From contig NZ_JACJQY010000016.1 in assembly GCF_014696925.1 (NCBI RefSeq), positions 37,534 through 101,533 of the forward strand: DNA of 64,000 bases. The letters are read 5' to 3'. Under the pieces are notes generated by a model. That model ran no database searches. It had not been told where the DNA came from and saw nothing but the letters and a program-made list of their open reading frames with translations. Source of the DNA: Phormidium tenue FACHB-1050 (lineage in GTDB: Bacteria; Cyanobacteriota; Cyanobacteriia; Pseudanabaenales; Pseudanabaenaceae). Of this stretch, positions 1 through 8,339 are shown piece after piece. A program made the translations under genes and the position numbers. Each line of letters starts with the position of its first letter. Position 1 is the stretch's first letter.

Positions 1-18
1 GTCGCCAAAATAAAACCC

Positions 19-59
19 AATAATCGAGTGGCGGTGAGAAGCGCCGCTACTCGATTATT
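19..59. repeat. Degenerate GC-core palindrome
   Basis: Arms reading AATAATCGAG and CTCGATTATT surround a decayed copy of the GGCGGCGC core used in many intergenic hairpins of this window. No gene is visible here. Confidence 0.6.
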
Positions 60-62
60 TAA

Positions 63-171
63 CGTCAGTTCGACGAAAGCGAAAAATGGTAAGAATCGCT
101 AAGCGATTCTTACCATTTTTCGCCATTTGCGGCGTGCGAAGCACGCCGCAAATGGCTATATCGAACTCACG
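63..171. repeat. Composite repeat with two hairpins and short terminal inverted repeats
   Basis: The ends are near-inverted (CGTCAGTTCGA at 63-73 and TCGAACTCACG at 161-171). Inside are two perfect hairpins, 79-123 (22-bp arms) and 123-155 (arms ending GGCGTGC/GCACGCC). This looks like a small non-autonomous mobile element or a fossil of one. Confidence 0.55.
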
Positions 172-227
172 TTTATTTAGCGCAAAGCCCAGTAATTCAA
201 TTTTGGAGAACTCACTAAACCTATATA

Positions 228-257
228 TCTAGGGTCAATTCATGAATTGCCCCTAGA
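228..257. repeat. TTCATGAA-centred palindrome
   Basis: A 30-bp near-perfect palindrome centred on TTCATGAA with CAATTC/GAATTG flanks. Better-preserved copies occur at 11041-11080 and 37850-37889. The stretch 172-467 is otherwise AT-rich and holds no open frame that I can support. Confidence 0.6.
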
Positions 258-467
258 TTTAAATTAAATAAAACGTCTATATTGTGAAGATATATTTAAA
301 GATATTGAGACTACTTTAAATATATTTATATTTATTTAACCTAGAGAATCTTGTAAAGATTTATAAGGATTATGTATTGATAATTGATCTTTAATTATTT
401 TTTAATCATCAATCAATCCCTTACAGCCAAGCAAGGTCTAGTAATTAGTTCTTGTTGTTTTTAAAGC

Positions 468-503
468 GGGGATCGCTTATCTGGCAATGATCCCCATTTT
501 TTA
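468..503 (+). terminator. Rho-independent terminator, no gene visible upstream
   Basis: GGGGATC (468-474) pairs with GATCCCC (489-495), followed by ATTTTTTAT. No coding region lies upstream within the window on this strand, so the site may end a small RNA or a transcript starting outside. Between 504 and 691 I see only AT-rich sequence. Confidence 0.6.
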
Positions 504-691
504 TGCTTATAATCAAAGCAAGTTTGAAATTGATTATAAAAGTTTAACTCACACTTACTTTTTTAAATCTAAATCCTCAAATTTATTTAAATATTTCTAA
601 CTATTCCCTTAGAAATACTTTTAACAAGCCAAATTAAATTTTAACTTCAAATAAAATCAAGCCTTTCTTGTGATGAACCCATTACAAACGC

Positions 692-750
692 TGAATAATT
701 GAGAAATATAATGTACTGATTCTAAGCCTGTTATATTTCTCAATTATTCA
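692..750. repeat. Long AT-rich inverted repeat upstream of the zinc-ribbon gene
   Basis: Perfect 19-bp arms (692-710 and 732-750, beginning TGAATAATTGAG) separated by 21 bases. It lies about 60 bases before the ATG at 814, so it could be a 5' leader structure, an operator or a decayed mobile element. Confidence 0.6.
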
Positions 751-813
751 TTTATCTCAAAATTTTATTGATACTTATTTTAAATCTACCTATATTTTAA
801 GGACTTAACCAAA

Positions 814-1077
814 ATGATTGAATCTATACGCTGCCCCAATTGCGGTGCGATCGCTGAACGTCACCACCTCTCATATCTTGCCCAAGTTAAAACCCAATGC
901 GAAGACTGTGACTATCTATTGGTAATGTGTACTCGCAGTGGACATGTCCTAGAGTCCTATGCTCCAGGATTACCATCAGAGCCTCGACCAATGCAACCTA
1001 TTGCTGCTCGCATCACTTCTTTTACCCAAACTCACAGCAATAATTCTCGTAAAGATGTTGCTGCTTTAACAATTTAA
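814..1077 (+). CDS. Small zinc-ribbon protein
   Basis: An 87-residue protein with an N-terminal zinc ribbon: CPNC (residues 7-10) and CEDC (29-32), followed by a further Cys in LLVMC. Four cysteines in two CxxC knuckles would bind one zinc. The C-terminal third is low in complexity (Pro, Ser, Thr, Asn) and probably disordered. Short proteins of this layout are common in cyanobacteria and, as I recall, are sometimes mislabelled as PriA helicase. It has no helicase motifs and is far too short. AAGGACTT lies just upstream as a ribosome-binding site. The role is unknown; nucleic-acid or protein binding is an inference from the ribbon. Confidence 0.75.
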   Translation: MIESIRCPNCGAIAERHHLSYLAQVKTQCEDCDYLLVMCTRSGHVLESYAPGLPSEPRPMQPIAARITSFTQTHSNNSRKDVAALTI

Positions 1078-1130
1078 GTTGCCATGTGAGGAAATTGGGA
1101 TTTAGATGCAACCACTTACATACAGAAAAA

Positions 1131-1178
1131 TAGCTCTCTCAGATTTGATTCACGAGTTAATCAAATCTGAGAGAGCTA
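1131..1178. repeat. Perfect 20-bp-arm hairpin
   Basis: TAGCTCTCTCAGATTTGATT (1131-1150) is perfectly complementary to 1159-1178 across an 8-base loop. On the minus strand the stem is followed by a U-run, but no minus-strand gene ends here. The surrounding 1078-1414 holds no gene I can support. Confidence 0.7.
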
Positions 1179-1414
1179 AAATTTGTGCAGGTGGAATTTA
1201 CAGAATGACCCAATACGCTGGTCAAACAAACATAATCACAAACTTAATCAACATAGCTACCCAAAAAAAGTTAAAATTCAAAAGCTCTAAGTCATCGTCT
1301 ACTAACAAAAGCGTAAATCAATGACTGCAAGCTCAATCGGGATTTGCAACCTACCAAAACAGAGCAACCAATCACCGATTACCAAACACCAAACACCAAT
1401 TACCGTTCTGAAAC

Positions 1415-2779
1415 ATGGCTCCAATCGCCAAACTCCTGATTGCCAATCGAGGTGAAATTGCCCTCCGAATTATTCGGACTTGCGAAGAACTCGGAATTCC
1501 GACAGTTGCTGTTTATTCTGATGTCGATCGCAATTCTTTGCATGTACAACTAGCCCATGAAGCTGTCTGCATTGGCGATTCCCCTAGCAGCAAAAGCTAT
1601 CTAAATATTCCCAATATTATTTCGGCAGCGCTTACCCATAATGCTACTGCCATCCATCCTGGCTATGGTTTTCTCTCAGAAAATGCTAGATTTGCCGAAA
1701 TTTGTGCCGATCATAACTTGATGTTCGTGGGGCCAAGCCCCCACTCGATCCGCTCAATGGGTGACAAGTCCACCGCCAAAAAGACGATGCAAAAGGCAGG
1801 TGTACCAACTATTCCTGGTAGTGAAGGCTTAATTGAGTCGGAAGAGCAGGCGATTAAAATTGCCCATGAGATTGGCTATCCCGTAATGATCAAGGCAACC
1901 GCAGGCGGCGGCGGTCGGGGGATGCGTCTAGTTACAAATCCTGATGACTTACTGCGTCTGTTACGTGCGGCTCAAGGTGAGGCTGAGGCGGCTTTTGGCA
2001 ATGGTGGGGTCTATATGGAGAAAGTGATTGAGGAGCCACGCCACATTGAGGTGCAGATCTTGGCAGATATGCATGGTCATGTGGTGCATTTGGGTGAAAG
2101 AGACTGCTCGATCCAACGTCGTCACCAAAAATTATTAGAAGAAGCGCCCAGCAGTGCGGTCAATCCGAAATTACGCGAAAGAATGGGGGATGCGGCGGTA
2201 AAGGCTGCTAAAGCAATTAACTATCTCGGTGTGGGGACAGTTGAATTTTTGCTGGATAAATACGGCAAGTTTTACTTCATGGAGATGAATACTCGCATCC
2301 AAGTTGAGCATCCTGTCACCGAGATGATCACAGGTATTGACTTGATTGCTGAGCAGTTACGAGTTGCTCAAGGCGAGAAGTTGAGATTTCAACAAAAGGA
2401 CATTGAGATTCGCGGTCATGCGATCGAATGTCGGATCAATGCTGAAGATCCCGATCATAATTTCCGTCCCAATCCCGGCAAGATCAGTGGCTATTTACCG
2501 CCTGGGGGACCTGGTGTTCGCATGGATTCCCATGTTTATACGGATTATGTGATTCCACCCTATTACGATTCGCTGATTGCGAAGTTGATTGTCTGGGGTA
2601 GCGATCGCAATGCGGCGATTTTACGGATGAAGCGAGCGTTACGCGAATGTGCGATTACAGGTGTACCAACGACGATTCCTTTTCATCAGAAGGTTTTAGA
2701 TGATGAGGAATTTAGATTGGGGCATGTGTACACTAACTATGTGCCATTGCTACAAGCGAGACTGGCGGAACGAGAATAA
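1415..2779 (+). CDS. accC: Acetyl-CoA carboxylase, biotin carboxylase subunit
   Basis: Carboxylates biotin carried on AccB using ATP and bicarbonate, the first step of fatty-acid synthesis, in the cytoplasm. At 454 residues it has the usual length. The N-terminal biotin carboxylase domain starts [11 protein letters not shown] (residues 9-19). The ATP-grasp glycine loop is [11 protein letters not shown] (160-170). The metal-binding and catalytic segment [14 protein letters not shown] is at 290-303. The C-terminal domain (about 335-447) is complete. The gene stands alone, as accC often does in cyanobacteria, with no accB beside it. A strong terminator overlaps its stop codon. The start at 1415 fits the conserved N-terminus; the upstream 90 bases are non-coding. 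Confidence 0.97.
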   Translation: MAPIAKLLIANRGEIALRIIRTCEELGIPTVAVYSDVDRNSLHVQLAHEAVCIGDSPSSKSYLNIPNIISAALTHNATAIHPGYGFLSENARFAEICADHNLMFVGPSPHSIRSMGDKSTAKKTMQKAGVPTIPGSEGLIESEEQAIKIAHEIGYPVMIKATAGGGGRGMRLVTNPDDLLRLLRAAQGEAEAAFGNGGVYMEKVIEEPRHIEVQILADMHGHVVHLGERDCSIQRRHQKLLEEAPSSAVNPKLRERMGDAAVKAAKAINYLGVGTVEFLLDKYGKFYFMEMNTRIQVEHPVTEMITGIDLIAEQLRVAQGEKLRFQQKDIEIRGHAIECRINAEDPDHNFRPNPGKISGYLPPGGPGVRMDSHVYTDYVIPPYYDSLIAKLIVWGSDRNAAILRMKRALRECAITGVPTTIPFHQKVLDDEEFRLGHVYTNYVPLLQARLAERE

Positions 2780-2812
2780 AGAAAAGCACCCCGACGGGGT
2801 GCTTTTCTTTTA
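2778..2812 (+). terminator. Terminator of accC
   Basis: Perfect arms AAAGAAAAGCACCCC (2778-2792) and its complement (2796-2810), with an A-tract before and a T-tract after. The left arm overlaps the accC stop codon. Confidence 0.9.
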
Positions 2813-2824
2813 TTGCTTTGAATT

Positions 2825-2867
2825 AAAAAGATGAATGGCGGTGCTTCGCGCCGCCATTCATCTTTTT
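2825..2867. repeat. GC-core palindrome (family A)
   Basis: Hairpin with A/T-tract outer arms (AAAAAGATGAATGGCGG) around the GCTTCGCG-type core. It is followed by GTCCTGA and GGCAGCTATA, the flank seen beside other family A copies. Confidence 0.75.
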
Positions 2868-2900
2868 GATTTTGTCCTGACACAATCGACGGCAGCTATA

Positions 2901-3003
2901 ATACCAAATCACAAAATGGCGTAGCCATTTTGTGATTTTAAAACCCTTACTGGGTTTGGTTTTTAATTCCCGAAAGTGTAGCCACACTTTCGGGAATTGG
3001 TAT
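2901..3003. repeat. MITE-like element, family B, copy 1
   Basis: Bounded by ATACCAA and TTGGTAT. It contains two hairpins, ATGGCGTAGCCAT and GAAAGTGTAGCCACACTTTC, joined by a spacer with ACCCTTACTGG. Copies in opposite orientation lie at 28229-28344 and 52853-52953. Confidence 0.8.
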
Positions 3004-3133
3004 AAATTGCGATCGCTTAAATTTGAAATGTTCAAAATGCTATCCTTTTGTTGTAATCCTTTAATCCTTTTAGAGATTCAAATTTGTCTAAAGTCCAGTC
3101 CTAAGTACAGCGCTTTGCGATTAGTTAAACCCC

Positions 3134-3184
3134 AGAGAAATTTTTGGAAGCGTCCCTCCGCACCTCTTCCAAAAATTTCTCTGA
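3134..3184. repeat. Inverted repeat with 18-bp arms
   Basis: CAGAGAAATTTTTGGAAG (3134-3151) pairs perfectly with 3167-3184. It is related in design to hairpins at 16551-16599 and 18185-18297. The 2813-3306 intergenic stretch consists largely of such repeats and holds no gene I can support. Confidence 0.65.
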
Positions 3185-3306
3185 TATTGCATTTCATTAT
3201 TGAATTGGCGTGATCTAGGGGCTGCTTCACTGCCCACACAAAACAGTTGTTTAGTTAATTTTGTTTCGTTATTTGGTTTAGGACACTATATTCAATGGCT
3301 TAAGTA

Positions 3307-5844
3307 ATGGGCTTCACCAAAGTATTAGGGTCAAAAGTGCGATCACATAGTCAGCTTGTGGGTTTAGTTCTGCTGCTAACAATGGGATTTGTCGGTAACT
3401 ATTACCGATGGACATTATTTTTTGATATTGACTTTATATTCGGTTCGATCGCCGTTTTGATTGTTGTTTGTTTGTACGGTACAAGATGGGGAACTTTTGC
3501 AGGATTTATTGCAGGGCTATGTACCTATGTGATCTGGAAGCATCCTTATACTGTGATTACATTTACTCTCGAAGCTCTATTTGTAGGAGGGATATTTCAT
3601 CGGCAACAAAATCATCGCCAAAAGCCAAATAACCAAAATAATATTGTTCTGATTGATGCCTTGTTTTGGCTAGTGCTAGGAATGCCTCTAGTCTGGTTCT
3701 TTTATGCAATTTTGTTGCGGGTTGATCAGACTCAAGCGCTGATTATTTTGATTAAGCAGCCTGTTAATGCCATTTTTAACGCCTTAGTCTCAAGCCTCTT
3801 ACTAACACATTTTCCAATTTATCGTTGGGTAAAACGTCCACATGCTCTCAATAGCCTCTCATTGGCTCAGACATTATTTAATCTTTTACTTGCTTTTGTC
3901 TCAGCTCCAACTCTGGTTTTGATCGTACTAGCTAGCCATCAAGTCGTTGACGATATAAAAAATGCAGTAAGTTTAGATTTGAATGATGCTTCTCGTTATC
4001 TCACGGTAGAGGTGCGAGTTTGGTACGATCGCCGCCTTGTGGCTGTCAGTCAACTTGCTGAATTGGCTAAAGTTAGCGATGTGCAGAGTATCTCATTTCA
4101 GCAAAGTGTTAAATTTATTAGTGGGGCTTTTCCTGATTTTCGCCATGTCCATGTTTTAGATATTAATGGCAAAACCGTTTTAGATTTGGACAATACGGAA
4201 ATCAAATCAGAACTTAGTTTTGATCAAGCGGCTTATTTTCAGAAATTGCAGCGATCGCCACAACCATTTCTTTCCCCTGTACTGACTAAGATAGATGCTC
4301 AGCATTTACCCCATCCTATAGTTCTATTGGGAATACCCATATTGCAAGATGGTAGTCTTATAGGCGCAATTTTTAATGAGATTGATTTACAAGGGATTAC
4401 GCGACTTCTAGAGTTGAATGTCGGAGAAGAATCCTTAAATATCTCCATTGTCGATCAACACAAAACGATCGCAGCTAGTACTCATCCCCAATTAATTGGC
4501 ACTCAAAAATTTGATTGGCGCGAAAATGGCGATGTTAAAGATTTAGGTCGCCAATCTTATCACTGGTTGCCGAATAGTGGCAGTCGTCTCGTGATGGTGC
4601 AATGGCAAAACTCTGTCTTTGTTAAAGAGGTGATGATTCGTGCTGATATTCCATGGACGTTGATCATTCAAATTGCCGCAACGCCCCTTGTACGGCAGAT
4701 TGAACAAGTACATATCCAAAATATGGCTTTGATGTTACTAATATCTGGAATAGGGCTTTTTTTTGCAGCCTTGGTCAGTCATCAGGTAGTTAAACCTTTG
4801 ATGCAGTTAGCCGAAGTTACGACTAACTTACCTGATAAATTGCTAGAAAAAGAACCCATCCCATGGATTCGTAGCTATATTACCGAGTTGTCATTGTTAG
4901 TCAATAATTTTCAGATAATGTCTAAGAGTTTGCAGCAAAAGTTTAGTGAAATCCGTCAAGCAAATGAACTCTTAGAAGAGCGGGTGCAAGAACGTACTAA
5001 AGCTCTTCAGCAAACTAATGAAGAGTTAGAAATGGAGATTCAAGAACGACATCAGGTTGAACAAGAGCGCGATCGCCTCATCGAAAACCTACTACTATCG
5101 GAAACAAAGGTACGTCAACTCAATGCGGATCTCGAAGAACGAGTAGTCCAACGGACGAAACAATTAGAAATGGCAAATCAGGAATTAGAGTCTTTTTCCT
5201 ATTCGGTTTCCCATGATTTACGCACTCCGCTTAGAGCGATCGATGGGTTTTCGAGAATGTTGCAAGAGGATTATGGTCAGATTTTTGATCGTGAAGCCCA
5301 TCGTTATCTCAAGATTGTGCGTGACAATGCCCAGCGCATGGGAAGTCTAATTGACGATCTACTTAATCTTGCACGCCTCAATCGTAAAGAAATATCCAAG
5401 CAAACTATTTTTCCCAAAGATCTCGTCAATCATCTGCTCAATGATCTACGTCCTAGTTGGGGCAATCGTGAGGTTGAATTTGCGATCGCGGATTTACCGC
5501 CTCATCAAGGCGATCTGTCTCTATTTACACAAGTCTGGATCAATCTCCTGAGTAATGCCATCAAATACACTAGCAAAACTGAGCAAGCTTACATTGAGAT
5601 CGGTTTTATGGTCATAAATTCGGAAATAGTGTACTTTATTCGAGATAATGGAGCTGGGTTTGATATGCAATATGCCAGTAAATTATTTGGAGTGTTTCAT
5701 CGGATGCACCTCGATAATGAGTTTGAAGGCACTGGCATCGGACTAGCGATCGTGCAACGGATCATTCAAAGACATGGTGGTCGGATCTGGGCTGAAGCAG
5801 CTATTAATCAAGGGGCAACCTTTTATTTCACAATTCCCGATTAA
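3307..5844 (+). CDS. Membrane sensor histidine kinase with extracytoplasmic sensing domain
   Basis: 845 residues. The N-terminal ~200 residues are hydrophobic with about six or seven helices. A long polar region (about 215-465) with repeated beta-rich segments is probably a double-Cache sensor, closed by a helix near 473-497. A coiled coil (about 545-625) follows. The DHp H-box SYSVSHDLRTPLRAIDGF carries the phospho-acceptor His636, and the ATPase domain has NLLSNAIKYTS, DNGAGFD and GTGIGLAIV. It lies 11 bases before a response regulator gene, so the two form a pair. HisKA of this SVSHDLRTPLRAI type is typical of phytochrome-like and Cache kinases in cyanobacteria. The ligand cannot be read from the sequence. 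Confidence 0.9.
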   Translation: MGFTKVLGSKVRSHSQLVGLVLLLTMGFVGNYYRWTLFFDIDFIFGSIAVLIVVCLYGTRWGTFAGFIAGLCTYVIWKHPYTVITFTLEALFVGGIFHRQQNHRQKPNNQNNIVLIDALFWLVLGMPLVWFFYAILLRVDQTQALIILIKQPVNAIFNALVSSLLLTHFPIYRWVKRPHALNSLSLAQTLFNLLLAFVSAPTLVLIVLASHQVVDDIKNAVSLDLNDASRYLTVEVRVWYDRRLVAVSQLAELAKVSDVQSISFQQSVKFISGAFPDFRHVHVLDINGKTVLDLDNTEIKSELSFDQAAYFQKLQRSPQPFLSPVLTKIDAQHLPHPIVLLGIPILQDGSLIGAIFNEIDLQGITRLLELNVGEESLNISIVDQHKTIAASTHPQLIGTQKFDWRENGDVKDLGRQSYHWLPNSGSRLVMVQWQNSVFVKEVMIRADIPWTLIIQIAATPLVRQIEQVHIQNMALMLLISGIGLFFAALVSHQVVKPLMQLAEVTTNLPDKLLEKEPIPWIRSYITELSLLVNNFQIMSKSLQQKFSEIRQANELLEERVQERTKALQQTNEELEMEIQERHQVEQERDRLIENLLLSETKVRQLNADLEERVVQRTKQLEMANQELESFSYSVSHDLRTPLRAIDGFSRMLQEDYGQIFDREAHRYLKIVRDNAQRMGSLIDDLLNLARLNRKEISKQTIFPKDLVNHLLNDLRPSWGNREVEFAIADLPPHQGDLSLFTQVWINLLSNAIKYTSKTEQAYIEIGFMVINSEIVYFIRDNGAGFDMQYASKLFGVFHRMHLDNEFEGTGIGLAIVQRIIQRHGGRIWAEAAINQGATFYFTIPD

Positions 5845-5855
5845 TGTACTAATCA

Positions 5856-6335
5856 ATGACAGAACAACTTCACGAGCAGTTTTATGAGCAGTTTGCTGAT
5901 CAAAAAGTTTTTATCTTGTTAGTTGAAGACAATCCTGCTGATGCGGAATTAGCAATTCGAGCTTTACGTCGGGGACGGATTAGCAATGAAATACATCTAT
6001 TAAAAGATGGTGCAGAAGCACTAGATTTTATTTTCTGCCGAGGTGACTATGCTCATCGCACAATCACTGATTACCCTAAAATGATTTTGCTGGATTTAAA
6101 GCTTCCCAAAGTCAGTGGATTAGAAGTTTTACAACAACTTAAATCCGATCCGCGCACGCAAATGATTCCTGTCGTAGTACTAACTTCCTCGGCGCAAGAT
6201 AGCGATGTACTGGAAAGCTATAAACTCGGTGTAAATAGTTATATTGTGAAACCCGTAGATTTTGAGCAATTTAACAAAGCTGTCGAACAACTAGGTTTTT
6301 ACTGGGTTTTAATTAATCGCTCTCCCTATGCTTAG
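5856..6335 (+). CDS. Single-domain response regulator (Rcp1-like)
   Basis: 159 residues, all one receiver domain. The acidic pair E24-D25 is in [11 protein letters not shown], the phospho-acceptor is Asp80 in [11 protein letters not shown], Thr/Ser switch residues are in VVLTSSAQ, and Lys132 is in YIVKPVDF. An extended loop before the acceptor Asp is typical of the Rcp1 group that partners phytochrome-type kinases. There is no output domain, so it probably relays phosphate or acts by protein contact. It is downstream of and almost touching the kinase at 3307-5844, its likely partner. Confidence 0.9.
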   Translation: MTEQLHEQFYEQFADQKVFILLVEDNPADAELAIRALRRGRISNEIHLLKDGAEALDFIFCRGDYAHRTITDYPKMILLDLKLPKVSGLEVLQQLKSDPRTQMIPVVVLTSSAQDSDVLESYKLGVNSYIVKPVDFEQFNKAVEQLGFYWVLINRSPYA

Positions 6336-6348
6336 GAATGGCGACAGC

Positions 6349-6455
6349 TATAAGTAAATGAGCAAAGTAAATTACCCAAACCCATAAAGTTGCGCCCCGC
6401 AGGGGCGCAACTTTATGGGTTTGGGTTTGTAATTAATTATGCCCATTTACTTATA
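6349..6455. repeat. MITE-like element with TATAAGTAAATG ends
   Basis: Terminal inverted repeats TATAAGTAAATGAGC (6349-6363) and GCCCATTTACTTATA (6441-6455) enclose a long palindrome (about 6375-6427, core GCGCCCC). The left end abuts AATGGCGACAGCTATA, which is the right flank of family A elements elsewhere. Confidence 0.7.
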
Positions 6456-6569
6456 AGTACGAATTAAAGCAACATTCGGGAACCAAAATACTTCTAATAT
6501 TGACAGAACTTATGCAGTAGCCCTGCGTTCAAGTTCTTGGTTTATTTGCTTACGGTAAAATTAAAGAAT

Positions 6570-6610
6570 TAGTTTTTTGTGGCGCGGCAAAGCCGCGCCA
6601 CAAAAAACTA
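6570..6610. terminator. Perfect 19-bp-arm hairpin with T/A tracts
   Basis: TAGTTTTTTGTGGCGCGGC (6570-6588) pairs perfectly with 6592-6610. The stem reaches almost to the ATG at 6615, which argues against that ATG as the protease start. Confidence 0.7.
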
Positions 6611-6638
6611 GCTGATGATCGTGACTGAGGATAGTTTT

Positions 6639-8057
6639 GTGAAAAAAGGATTAATTAAATTTTTGGCAACTAGCCTAATACTATGCGGTGGTATCAGTAC
6701 GATCGCTACTGTTCCTTTGATCGCACCGTCACCTGTACAAGCCCAAGACGAAGATACAAATATTCGTGTCTATAAACAAGCTAGCCCTGCCGTCGTCTCA
6801 ATTCAGTCACGGAGTGGTAATGGCAGTGGCTCAATCATTGATCCCAAAGGTTTAGTTTTAACTAATGCCCATGTGGTACGTGGTGCAACTACAGTAAATG
6901 TAATCCTCAGTGATAAGCGTCAATTTCGCGGGGTAGTGATTGCTAGTAGTCGCAATCCTGATCTGGCGGTGATCAGACTGGATGGCGTAACCACAAATCT
7001 ACCGACAATTCAGATTGCATCTTCCAGTGGCATTCAAGTGGGGCAAAGGGCTTTTGCGATCGGCAATCCCTTCGGGCGATTTGCGGGGACTTTGACGACA
7101 GGGATCATTAGTCGCATTGACAGCGATCGCAAATTATTACAAACCGATGCTGCTCTAAATCCCGGAAATTCAGGGGGACCTTTGCTAAATAGCCGTGCCG
7201 AACTGGTGGGTGTAAATACAGCGATTTTTACAACGAGTTCCGCTAATAGTGGCATTGGTTTAGCGATCGAAGCTGATACGGTTAAGCAATTTATTGCCGC
7301 AGTTCGCCAAGGAGCGATCGCCAATAATCCTACGCCTGCGATCGCGGCTACCAATGTCCTTACTCTAGATGGCAATGTAATCTCTGCGGTTTTGACGGCT
7401 TCAGACAGAACCTTACCCGATGGCAGCTATTTCAAAGCCTATCAATTTCAAGGTCAAGCAGGACAATCCGTAGTGATTGAGATGCGTGCTAATGCGATCG
7501 ATCCCTATCTAGTCCTATTTGATGCTGCGGGGCGTAAAGTTGCTGAAGATGATGATGGCGGTGGTGGTAAAAATGCTCGTCTTGCCGTTACTTTACCAAC
7601 TACGGGTAAATATACTCTCTATGCCAACTCCTATGAAGTAGGACAAACAGGCTCCTTTACGATCGCGGGGATGATCGCAGGTAGGGTAAGCAATAACTTT
7701 ACTTCTCAATCCTCAATTGAACCAAGCGATCGGCGGATCATCTTGCAAAAAAATGGAGTTCTGGGAACGCAGAGTCGAGTTTTTGCTAGAGATGGCAGTC
7801 GGTTTGATGCTTTTAGTTTTAATGGTCGAGCAGGGCAAGTAGTCCAAATTGAACTTGTCAGTTCCGATTTTCATCCCTATTTAGTCTTATTCTCACCCGA
7901 CAGCAGGGTATTGCAAGAAAACAACGGTTTACCGAGCCGTAAGAATGCATCAATGACGCTTGAATTGCCAATTACAGGAACCTACCGCACGATTGTCAAT
8001 GCTTTTGATCGCACAGGCAAAGGTGCATACAAACTTATCGTCAAAACGGTTGATTAA
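6639..8057 (+). CDS. Secreted trypsin-like serine protease with two PPC domains
   Basis: An exported endopeptidase, 472 residues from GTG at 6639. I prefer this start because GAGGA lies 7 bases upstream and the product then begins with basic residues and a signal peptide cut near VQAQ. An in-frame ATG at 6615 abuts a hairpin and lacks a ribosome site. The DegP/HtrA-type protease domain has its triad in TNAHVV (His78), PDLAVI (Asp108) and GNSGGPL (Ser178). No PDZ domain follows. Instead there are two repeats of about 105 residues, each with SYFKAYQF/RFDAFSFNG, DPYLVLF/HPYLVLF and a TGKYTL/TGTYRT turn, matching pre-peptidase C-terminal domains. PPC domains usually aid secretion or surface binding. 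The gene stands alone. Confidence 0.88.
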   Translation: MKKGLIKFLATSLILCGGISTIATVPLIAPSPVQAQDEDTNIRVYKQASPAVVSIQSRSGNGSGSIIDPKGLVLTNAHVVRGATTVNVILSDKRQFRGVVIASSRNPDLAVIRLDGVTTNLPTIQIASSSGIQVGQRAFAIGNPFGRFAGTLTTGIISRIDSDRKLLQTDAALNPGNSGGPLLNSRAELVGVNTAIFTTSSANSGIGLAIEADTVKQFIAAVRQGAIANNPTPAIAATNVLTLDGNVISAVLTASDRTLPDGSYFKAYQFQGQAGQSVVIEMRANAIDPYLVLFDAAGRKVAEDDDGGGGKNARLAVTLPTTGKYTLYANSYEVGQTGSFTIAGMIAGRVSNNFTSQSSIEPSDRRIILQKNGVLGTQSRVFARDGSRFDAFSFNGRAGQVVQIELVSSDFHPYLVLFSPDSRVLQENNGLPSRKNASMTLELPITGTYRTIVNAFDRTGKGAYKLIVKTVD

Positions 8058-8083
8058 CTCACCTTACGCAGAAAAAAGATCTG

Positions 8084-8179
8084 CCCTCATCCCCCAGCCC
8101 CTTCTCCCGCAGGAGAAGGGGAGAAATATCTATTAATTCTTGTTCCCCTCTCCTGCGGGAGAGGGGCTAGGGGTGAGGG
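8084..8179. repeat. Palindromic repeat, family D, intergenic copy
   Basis: CCCTCATCCCCCAGCCCC at one end is mirrored by GGGGCTAGGGGTGAGGG at the other, with two inner hairpins of CTCTCCCGCAGGAGAG type. A closely similar copy lies inside mnmE (16953-17046). Confidence 0.85.
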
Positions 8180-8210
8180 TCTTATAGATTTTTCGCATAA
8201 CATGAGTAAT

Positions 8211-8249
8211 TAAATCTAAAGGTGCTGCGGTGCTGCACCTTTAGATTTA
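8211..8249. repeat. Hairpin upstream of the GH57 gene
   Basis: TAAATCTAAAGGTGC (8211-8225) pairs with GCACCTTTAGATTTA (8235-8249). The 8058-8339 gap holds only this, the family D repeat and a probable promoter region. Confidence 0.65.
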
Positions 8250-8339
8250 ACTTCTAAAACTTTTCTATAATCCCTTGCGAACCACCGAGAAAATCTGCCA
8301 AGATGTAGTAAATGTCGTTTGCTTTAAGGGAAGATTTGC

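Noticed and set aside
1106..1324. 72-codon open frame after the zinc-ribbon gene
   Set aside because: It runs through a perfect 20-bp-arm hairpin, has no recognisable features, and no clear ribosome site.
2823..3213. Short frames on both strands across the repeats after accC
   Set aside because: They consist of palindromes and the family B element; translations are repeat-derived.
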